A program made the translations under genes and the position numbers. DNA of 64,000 bases. It comes from Candidatus Peribacteria bacterium RIFCSPHIGHO2_02_FULL_49_16 (lineage in GTDB: Bacteria; Patescibacteriota; Gracilibacteria; Peribacterales; Peribacteraceae). Below, one piece after another: positions 58,372-64,000 of this stretch (within the stretch, counting starts at the first letter, position 1; every line of letters begins with the position of its first letter). Where the stretch lies: the NCBI GenBank assembly GCA_001788955.1, contig MFXT01000026.1, positions 65,760 to 129,759 of the forward strand, in the 5' to 3' direction. The notes under the pieces are model-generated. The model was given only the letters and a program-made list of their open reading frames with translations. It did no database searches and was not told the origin of the DNA.

Positions 58372-59514
58372 ATGCAAAGAGACATTTTCCTCATCGGTTC
58401 CGGTCAAACACGCTTTGGTGAATGGTGGGATAAAAGTTTGCGTTCTCTTGCAGAGGAGGCCGTAAACATCGCATTGAAGAATGCACCATGTACGGCACTC
58501 GACATCGACATGGTGATCGTGGCAAATATGCTCGGGGAAGTTATAAATAATCAAGCCCATCTCGGCGCACTCGTCTCCAATTTCCTCCCCCATACACCAC
58601 CCGCATTGCGTGTCGAAGCAGCCTGTGCATCCGGTTCTATTGCCATTCATACCGCATGCGCGCTTCTCGAAAGCGGACGCGCGGATACGATCCTCATCGT
58701 TGGAGCAGAAAAAATGACCGACATCAATGCCGAAATCATTTCTCAAGCCCTCATGAGCGCGGCAGATAGTGAACAGGATCAACCCTGCGGTCTGACATTC
58801 CCGGGAATATTCGGTCTCATCGCAAAACGTTACATGCATGAATATGGCCTCACGCGCAAAGAGCTGAATGCCGTAAGTTTCATGCATCACCACTACTCTG
58901 CAAAAAATCCCCACGCCCAATTTCAAAATGCCATATCACCGGAAGAAGTTGAAAAAAGTCCGCTGATTGCCGACCCTCTCCATATGCTCGACTGTTCACC
59001 GGTCAGTGACGGCGCAGCCGCGTGTATTTTGAGCACAAAAAAGAAAAGTTCGTATCGCATTGCCGCATCAAAACTCGCGAATGACACAGTAAGTATCACT
59101 GATCGCGTGTCTCTCACCAGTTTCTCTGCAACACAAAAAGCGGCAAAAAACGCATATGAAGAAGCAGGAATTACTATAAAAAATATTTCGTGCATCGAAC
59201 ATCACGACTGTTTTTCCATTGCCGCAATCATCAACCTTGAGGATCTCGGATTTGCAGAAAAAGGCAAAGGCATCGAATGGTATACAAAACCCATCACCTC
59301 TTCCCTGTCATCTGTCACCTCCATTAATGCGAGCGGCGGCCTCAAAGCCTGCGGCCATCCCGTCGGAGCAACAGGTGTAAAACAACTCATAGAAATCGGA
59401 AAACAATTAGAAAGCACGAATACCCGCTACGGACTCGCACACAACTTTGGCGGCGCCTGTGCCACATGCTGCGTGCATATTTTAGAAAATATTTCCGCTC
59501 CATCTATAACCTAA
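58372..59514 (+). CDS. Acetyl-CoA C-acetyltransferase, archaeal SCP-x-like thiolase
   Basis: Makes acetoacetyl-CoA from two acetyl-CoA. 380 aa: VEAACASGSIAIHTA with nucleophile Cys85, IEHHDCFSI with a catalytic His, and NASGGLKACGHPVGATGVKQL with the second His/Cys motif. The archaeal thiolase type binds HMG-CoA synthase through a DUF35 scaffold; the next gene codes for that domain. A microrepeat word (TSSLSSVTSIN) precedes the NASGG motif. The stop TAA abuts the next ATG. Confidence 0.93.
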   Translation: MQRDIFLIGSGQTRFGEWWDKSLRSLAEEAVNIALKNAPCTALDIDMVIVANMLGEVINNQAHLGALVSNFLPHTPPALRVEAACASGSIAIHTACALLESGRADTILIVGAEKMTDINAEIISQALMSAADSEQDQPCGLTFPGIFGLIAKRYMHEYGLTRKELNAVSFMHHHYSAKNPHAQFQNAISPEEVEKSPLIADPLHMLDCSPVSDGAAACILSTKKKSSYRIAASKLANDTVSITDRVSLTSFSATQKAAKNAYEEAGITIKNISCIEHHDCFSIAAIINLEDLGFAEKGKGIEWYTKPITSSLSSVTSINASGGLKACGHPVGATGVKQLIEIGKQLESTNTRYGLAHNFGGACATCCVHILENISAPSIT

Positions 59515-60444
59515 ATGTTCTCTCCTCCCTCCATTCATCGCGCCATCAAAACTCGTAATAGAAAACTTCAATCCGGAACGATCATTTCCATAACCACAAT
59601 CGCCCACCCACCTCATCCTTTCCCAAAAAAACCACGCACCATCGCCCTCATCGAATTAGAAGACGGCTCTCGAGTTCTCGGCCAGCTTGCCACTTGCTAC
59701 CCTGCCGGTCATTGCCTTTTTATCGGCTACCGCGTCCTTCCCCGTATGATCCTCTCTCATGTCACTCCTCAAGGTCTGCGCGTCTATGAAATCGCCTACG
59801 AACTCGCTGTGGAAAAACACGCAGAAACATTCGACGAAAGTGTCTTCCCCCGCTATATCCTGGCCATTACCGGTCCCTCGGGCGTTGGTAAATCCACTGT
59901 CAGCACACTCCTTGAAAAAGTCTGCAGCCGCTCGATGCAACGCGTACCCATTCTCACGACACGTGAACCGAAACACGGAGATGATGGTGAATATTATTAT
60001 GTTTCCAACAAAGAATTTATGTTGCTCGGCAAACAAGGAAAGCTCGCAACCTGCGCCAAAATCCTCTCAAAAAACGAAGACCGCCATTACGGATACCGAA
60101 GAAGTGACATCGAAGCAATCTGGAAAAATGGCCGCATTCCCGTCGTCGTCACCGAAATGCACCTTCTTGAAGGGCTTGCGAAGAGTTTCGGTCGCCGAGC
60201 GATCCTCTCCTTTGGCCTTCTCCCCCCCGGAAAAAGCCGTCGCGCCATGTTGAGCAATCTCCTCTTTCGACTCCGCAAACGTGGCCGTGAGACCGATATT
60301 CAAATCCACGAACGGCTGAAAAATGCCGTCAAAGAGCTCAAATTCTTCAAAGAACGCGCCGAACTCTTCGATCATATTCTCGTCAATGAGGACATAGATA
60401 TACTGCACAAGAAGATTGCATTCTTTGCTAGACGCAATGCCTAA
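59515..60444 (+). CDS. DUF35 OB-fold domain fused to a guanylate-kinase-like P-loop domain
   Basis: 309-aa protein with two parts. Residues 18-95 match the DUF35 OB fold (GTIISITTIAHPPHPFP, IALIELEDGSRVLGQL), the scaffold joining archaeal thiolase and HMG-CoA synthase; the zinc-ribbon half of DUF35 is missing. Residues 113-309 follow guanylate kinase: P-loop GPSGVGKS (120-127), TTREP (Arg150), EYYYVSNKEF, HYGYRRSDIE and ILVNEDID. By hand alignment to yeast Gmk, GMP-contacting Ser34, Arg41 and Glu69 are replaced (Ile, Lys, Thr) while Tyr50 and Tyr78 remain. It may phosphorylate another substrate, perhaps phosphomevalonate. Confidence 0.85.
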   Translation: MFSPPSIHRAIKTRNRKLQSGTIISITTIAHPPHPFPKKPRTIALIELEDGSRVLGQLATCYPAGHCLFIGYRVLPRMILSHVTPQGLRVYEIAYELAVEKHAETFDESVFPRYILAITGPSGVGKSTVSTLLEKVCSRSMQRVPILTTREPKHGDDGEYYYVSNKEFMLLGKQGKLATCAKILSKNEDRHYGYRRSDIEAIWKNGRIPVVVTEMHLLEGLAKSFGRRAILSFGLLPPGKSRRAMLSNLLFRLRKRGRETDIQIHERLKNAVKELKFFKERAELFDHILVNEDIDILHKKIAFFARRNA

Positions 60445-60543
60445 GAATTTTTATGAATTCATTCCGAGAATAGATTTACAATATAAAGAGTTCTAAAGCG
60501 CAATACCTCCCCACCTCTTGCTTATGGATAATGGGCAACCTCG

Positions 60544-61242
60544 ATGAACGATCCCCGTATCCGCCATCGCATCGAAAAAACGCGAAATAAGTATTCTCGC
60601 GCCATTTTACGTGAAAATACCATCATCATTCGCCTCGCCAAAAATCTATCGGAGCGCGAACGCCGTGAACATATTCAAAACCTCCTCGACCGCATGATGG
60701 ATCAGGTTCGCAAGGAGCGCCACAAAAAGCTTATTCATCCTTTCAGACATCTCTTAAACGGTGGTCAGAATCAAACAGTGAAAATCGCAACCGGGAAGCG
60801 ATATACTTTTACACTCCTTCCGGGAAAACGAACGAAAACTGTAAAAAAAGGAGATGGCTGGCAGATTACAGTGAGTCCACATGTTCGTCGCGAAGCCCTC
60901 CATCGCCTTCTTTGGTCGCTGCTTTCCAAAGCGGAACAGGAACGCGTGGAACGACTTGTCGAACAAATAAATCTCGAAAAAACAAGCGTCCGATATAAAA
61001 ATGTACGACTCTCTTTTGCACAATCCCAGTGGGGAAGCTGTTCACCGTGCGGCACCATTATGGTTAATGCCGCCCTCCTTTTTGTTCCTCCGTCACTCTT
61101 GCACTATGTCATCGTTCACGAACTCGTACACTGTCGTATTCCCAATCATTCTGTTCGCTATTGGAATCTTGTCGAGCAAGCTCTCCCACACTACAAAAAC
61201 GTCTACCACAAATTGCAACAATATCGATTGCCGACTCTCTAG
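60544..61242 (+). CDS. YgjP-like (DUF45) zinc metallopeptidase
   Basis: 232-aa protein of the WLM-related YgjP/DUF45 family: LSFAQSQWGSCSPCGTIMVNAALLFVPPSLLHYVIVHELVHCRIPNHSVRYW contains the zinc-binding HELVH plus downstream His, preceded by the family WGSCS motif. Most members are about 230-240 aa, so this is full length. Natural substrates are unknown. The 99 nt before it hold no clear promoter; it may be read from the isoprenoid operon. Confidence 0.9.
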   Translation: MNDPRIRHRIEKTRNKYSRAILRENTIIIRLAKNLSERERREHIQNLLDRMMDQVRKERHKKLIHPFRHLLNGGQNQTVKIATGKRYTFTLLPGKRTKTVKKGDGWQITVSPHVRREALHRLLWSLLSKAEQERVERLVEQINLEKTSVRYKNVRLSFAQSQWGSCSPCGTIMVNAALLFVPPSLLHYVIVHELVHCRIPNHSVRYWNLVEQALPHYKNVYHKLQQYRLPTL

Positions 61243-61245
61243 GCT

Positions 61246-61899
61246 CTACGGAACTCTTTGTGATTCCAGAATCGCCCGAATACGTGCTCGTGCTGCACGG
61301 TCTTGTGCTATACGACGGGGACGTTGAACGCCTTCGTTTATCATTCGTTGGCAGAGCATGTGAAAGCCAGACAGGAATTTATCCATACCTTCCGGACAGA
61401 TCTGCCCACGAAGATATTGACGCAGTAATGTACGAAAATCCGCATTCAAATCACCATAGGTAAGTTCCGGATCCGGTGCGGCACCGTGAAGTTTCTCTTC
61501 TATCTCTTTAGGGAGCGATTGCGATTCCTCTTTCGATTCATCTGAAGAGGAGACGAAAAAATCCTTTTTTAGAAATTCTTGAATCGCGTTCACATCATTG
61601 ATATCCGGACACTCTACAGCTAAACCCGCCGCATTGACATCACGGCATTTGTCGCGCATATCCGCATAATCTCGACGCCGCTCCACGCGTGTCGTCGTAT
61701 GATAATTGCGAACACGATTGTAAAAAGCTTCTCCATCAAAATCCTCGATATTCCGTCCATAGTAGTCTTGTGATCGATATTGCGCTCCAAGATCAACACC
61801 CGCTCCGCCGAATGTTCCCACAAATACGGAAAATGCAACGATGAAAGCACATGCACCTAGAGAAGACCGCCACAGATGATATTGTTGTTTCTTCTTCAT
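61246..61899 (-). CDS. Exported or membrane-anchored protein of unknown function
   Basis: 217 aa with one N-terminal hydrophobic segment (SLGACAFIVAFSVFVGTFGGAG, about 13-34) as signal anchor or signal peptide. The rest is polar, Arg/Asp-rich and contains four Cys (CRDV, CPDI, CPEG, CQRM), perhaps two disulfides. Family not recognised. It is co-directional with trpS and downstream of it by 32 nt. Confidence 0.65.
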   Translation of the reverse strand: MKKKQQYHLWRSSLGACAFIVAFSVFVGTFGGAGVDLGAQYRSQDYYGRNIEDFDGEAFYNRVRNYHTTTRVERRRDYADMRDKCRDVNAAGLAVECPDINDVNAIQEFLKKDFFVSSSDESKEESQSLPKEIEEKLHGAAPDPELTYGDLNADFRTLLRQYLRGQICPEGMDKFLSGFHMLCQRMINEGVQRPRRIAQDRAARARIRAILESQRVP

Positions 61900-61931
61900 A
61901 AGAATCTCATTATTATATCAAAATATGCCTT

Positions 61932-62888
61932 CTAACACAATCCTACGGCGTGCCTCACTCGCTCTAAGGTGCCTTTTGCAAGAGATTGTGCTTTTTTGGC
62001 GCCCTCCGCCATTATTATCTTCATATCCACATCCTTCTGTTTCCTCCGCTTCTCACGCATCGGGCCAAAATAGTCCATAAATGCCTCCAGGAGACGTTTT
62101 TTAGCATCACCATACGAAACACCCTCTCTGTAATCATCGGCTAATACAGAGGCCTCTTTTTCGAGAAGGAAGAGTTTGTGAAGCTGATAGATCGTACAAC
62201 TTTCCGGTTCTTTTGGATCATTCGCATCCTTTGAATCCGTCACAATCCCGGAAATCGCCTTTTTTATCATAGTTTCGTCGGCAAAAAGCGGGATCGTGTT
62301 TCCATAGCTTTTGCTCATCTTTTGACCATCTGTTCCCGGAACAATGGCAACCTCTTTGTGAATCTGAACATCGGGAATTTTCAAAATGTTTTCGCCATAC
62401 CGATGATTGAATTTCTGCGCGATATCGCGCGTCATTTCCACATGTTGTTTCTGATCCTGCCCCACAGGAACAGTATCCGCATCATAGAGCAAAATATCCG
62501 CTGCCTGCAGAACGGGATAGGTAAAGAGTCCTACACTCGCATCAATTCCTTTTTGCACCTTATCTTTGTAACTGACGGCACGCTCAAGCAGACCCACGGG
62601 AGTGATGCAGCTTAATATCCATTGGAGTTCTGCATGTTCATGCACAGCGGATTGAAAAAACAGAATGCCTTTTTCCGGATCAAATCCACATGCGAGAAGA
62701 TCGTGCACGAGATTTTGGCGATAAAGCCGCGATGTATCCGCATCATGCACCGAGGTCAGCGCATGGAGATCCGCAATAATGAAAATGTTCTCCTCTTCTC
62801 CAAGAAGATCGATATTTGGCTTGATCGAACCAAAATAATTTCCAATATGTGCCTCACCCGACGGCTGCATTCCGGATAAAATTCTCAT
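61932..62888 (-). CDS. trpS: Tryptophanyl-tRNA synthetase
   Basis: Class I synthetase, 318 aa. MQPSGEAHIGNYFGSI holds the HIGH-type motif (HIGN) and DGQKMSKSYGNTIPLF the KMSKS loop; ILLYDADTVPVGQDQKQHVEMTRDIAQKFNHRYG is the Trp-binding region. Standard bacterial length. Start overlaps the RluA-type gene's stop by 4 nt. Confidence 0.96.
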   Translation of the reverse strand: MRILSGMQPSGEAHIGNYFGSIKPNIDLLGEEENIFIIADLHALTSVHDADTSRLYRQNLVHDLLACGFDPEKGILFFQSAVHEHAELQWILSCITPVGLLERAVSYKDKVQKGIDASVGLFTYPVLQAADILLYDADTVPVGQDQKQHVEMTRDIAQKFNHRYGENILKIPDVQIHKEVAIVPGTDGQKMSKSYGNTIPLFADETMIKKAISGIVTDSKDANDPKEPESCTIYQLHKLFLLEKEASVLADDYREGVSYGDAKKRLLEAFMDYFGPMREKRRKQKDVDMKIIMAEGAKKAQSLAKGTLERVRHAVGLC

Positions 62889-63574
62889 ACGACTGCATCG
62901 TACAACCTCTGTAACATCTGCTCAAATGCCTTCGGCAGGAGTGCCTCGATATGAATCTTTTTTCCTGTCATCGGATGCGGAAATTCGAGAGCTTTGGCAT
63001 GCAGAAAAAATTTGCGAAAGCCGTATTCCCGCACAAAGAGTCGATTGAATTTTCGATCACCATACTCTTCATCAAGCACTAATGGATGTCCAAGCATCGC
63101 AAAATGTCGACGAATTTGATGATGCCGCCCTGTCTCGATTTCACACTCCACCAGTGAAACATCCCCAAAACTTTCGATCACCGAGTATTTGGTCACAGCC
63201 TCAACAAAAATCTGTTTTGAATTTTTTGACTTCGGATTTCGTCTTGTCGGAAGCGGCAGACGTATGACTCCTTTCTTCTTCGGCATCCCTTTTACCAATG
63301 TCAGATAATTCTTCTGCCAACCCGTAAATCGTGATTCTCTGATCTTCTGTGCAACAATTTTGTTCCTCGCAAAAGAAACAGTGCCGGATGTTTCAAAATC
63401 CAAGCGGTGAATCGTCTGCAAACCCGGATACTCCTTCTTCAAAAAATCCAGAAGCGGTAATTTTCCCACCTTTCCTTTTCCTTTTACCACAAGTTCGCCA
63501 CTCAACTTACTCACCACAAGAAGATGATTGTCAGAAAAAAGAATTCGATGTGGATCAATAGACATTGATATCAA
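62885..63574 (-). CDS. RluA-family pseudouridine synthase
   Basis: 229 aa without an S4 domain. TIHRLDFETSGTVSFARNK contains the catalytic HRLD Asp, followed by NYLTLVKG, IETGRHHQIRRHFAMLGHPLVLDEEYGD and FLHAKALEFPHP. Small RluA-type enzymes modify 23S rRNA or tRNA; target unknown. The frame can begin at 63574, overlapping the ndk stop, or at ATG 63565 (MSIDPH). Confidence 0.93.
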   Translation of the reverse strand: MISMSIDPHRILFSDNHLLVVSKLSGELVVKGKGKVGKLPLLDFLKKEYPGLQTIHRLDFETSGTVSFARNKIVAQKIRESRFTGWQKNYLTLVKGMPKKKGVIRLPLPTRRNPKSKNSKQIFVEAVTKYSVIESFGDVSLVECEIETGRHHQIRRHFAMLGHPLVLDEEYGDRKFNRLFVREYGFRKFFLHAKALEFPHPMTGKKIHIEALLPKAFEQMLQRLYDAVV

Positions 63575-63990
63575 TCTACAGGAAAACCCAATTCCTGCAG
63601 TTCCTCACGTACGAAAAACAGCCGAATTTCTTCCACTGCATTCTCGGTGCTATCCGAACCGTGAATAACATTACGCGTTCGACTTTTCGCAAAACGACCG
63701 CGGATCGTCTTTGGTTCATCAATACTCCCGATACGATCGCGCACAGACCGAATTACCTCCTCTCCCTCAAGGATCAAAGCCATGCTCGGACCGGAGAGCA
63801 TATACTCTTCAAATTCTGCATAGAATGGCTGACCAAGGATATGCGCATAGTGTTTCCGCATTTGTTCATGCGTGATCTGGATCATCTTCATGGCACGAAT
63901 CCGTCCTTCCATTTCAAGATCACTAATAATCTCGCCGCAAATACGACGCTGAATCGTGTCTGGCCGGAGGAGAATCAACGTACATTCCAT
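63571..63990 (-). CDS. ndk: Nucleoside diphosphate kinase
   Basis: 139-aa enzyme balancing NTP pools. CTLILLRPDTIQRRICGEII is the start, FYAEFEEYMLSGPSMALIL the middle motif and RNVIHGSDSTENAVEEIRLFF the active-site His region. The canonical KPD near the N-terminus reads RPD, so the usual Lys contact is Arg. First gene of the ndk-rluA-trpS unit, overlapping rluA by 4 nt. Confidence 0.96.
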   Translation of the reverse strand: MECTLILLRPDTIQRRICGEIISDLEMEGRIRAMKMIQITHEQMRKHYAHILGQPFYAEFEEYMLSGPSMALILEGEEVIRSVRDRIGSIDEPKTIRGRFAKSRTRNVIHGSDSTENAVEEIRLFFVREELQELGFPVD

Positions 63991-64000
63991 ATCTTGATAG

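Noticed and set aside
59869-60444. Separate, ordinary guanylate kinase gene behind a DUF35 fragment
   Set aside because: The frame is continuous from the OB-fold part through the P-loop with no stop and no good internal start, so a single fused protein is the simpler reading.

Overview
The window reads as one stretch of a small, densely packed bacterial chromosome using the standard code (many long genes end in TGA). Several traits together suggest a Patescibacteria/CPR lineage, perhaps Peregrinibacteria-like; this placement is inference. The traits are a V/A-type ATPase, several VirB2-like, PrgI-like and TraC/VirB4-like proteins scattered among housekeeping genes, tRNA genes with encoded CCA, very short intergenic spaces, and many start codons 6-9 nt downstream of a -10 box.

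Layout. 0-3.3 kb (minus): the start of a V/A-ATPase operon (stalk G/H, subunit I, proteolipid K running off the left edge), with grpE upstream. 3.3-6.5 kb: Ca2+/cation antiporter, a His-rich lipoprotein, tRNA-Met, and a GC-rich trio (DsrE-like, Met-rich SHOCT protein, DUF302). 6.6-14.5 kb: envelope genes: GT39-like transferase, hydrolase, MurF-like ligase, DegT aminotransferase, FemAB transferase, and an SH3/deacetylase-fold lipoprotein that has lost its metal ligands. 14.5-25.7 kb: argS, a coiled-coil lipoprotein, a VirB4-type ATPase, nrnA, fmt, a TSP3/SLH surface protein, a PUR-like protein, metG and two VirB2-like membrane proteins.

25.7-28.7 kb is an accessory patch: tRNA-Gly(GCC), tRNA-Gly(CCC), tRNA-Lys and tRNA-Arg, partial tRNA copies in both orientations, nested palindromes, three related palindromic repeats and one GC-rich orphan gene with strong SD and terminator. 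28.7-44.6 kb: glycosyltransferase, ruvB, rplK and rplA (separated by a membrane gene), dus, an AI-2E-like exporter, CIRCE-controlled clpC, PrgI and TraC-like genes, rpsA with an odd C-terminal domain, and yidD. 44.7-45.9 kb: a complete insertion sequence with 11-bp target duplication and a possible -1 frameshift start. 45.9-53 kb: two tandem saccharopine-dehydrogenase-like genes plus an aldehyde dehydrogenase, then an in-frame fusion of uridine phosphorylase to a CuA-type cupredoxin lipoprotein, a TPR membrane protein and a 47-aa lipoprotein.

53-60.4 kb is the most striking block: a mevalonate/isoprenoid operon in the order idi, uppS, mevalonate kinase, mevalonate diphosphate decarboxylase, HMG-CoA reductase, HMG-CoA synthase, thiolase. 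It is archaeal in style and ends with a gene that fuses the DUF35 OB-fold (the scaffold of the archaeal thiolase/HMG-CoA synthase complex) to a guanylate-kinase-like P-loop domain. No phosphomevalonate kinase gene is present, and the P-loop domain seems to have lost part of its GMP pocket, so it is a candidate for the missing kinase. The window closes with a YgjP-like metallopeptidase, trpS, an RluA-type pseudouridine synthase and ndk.
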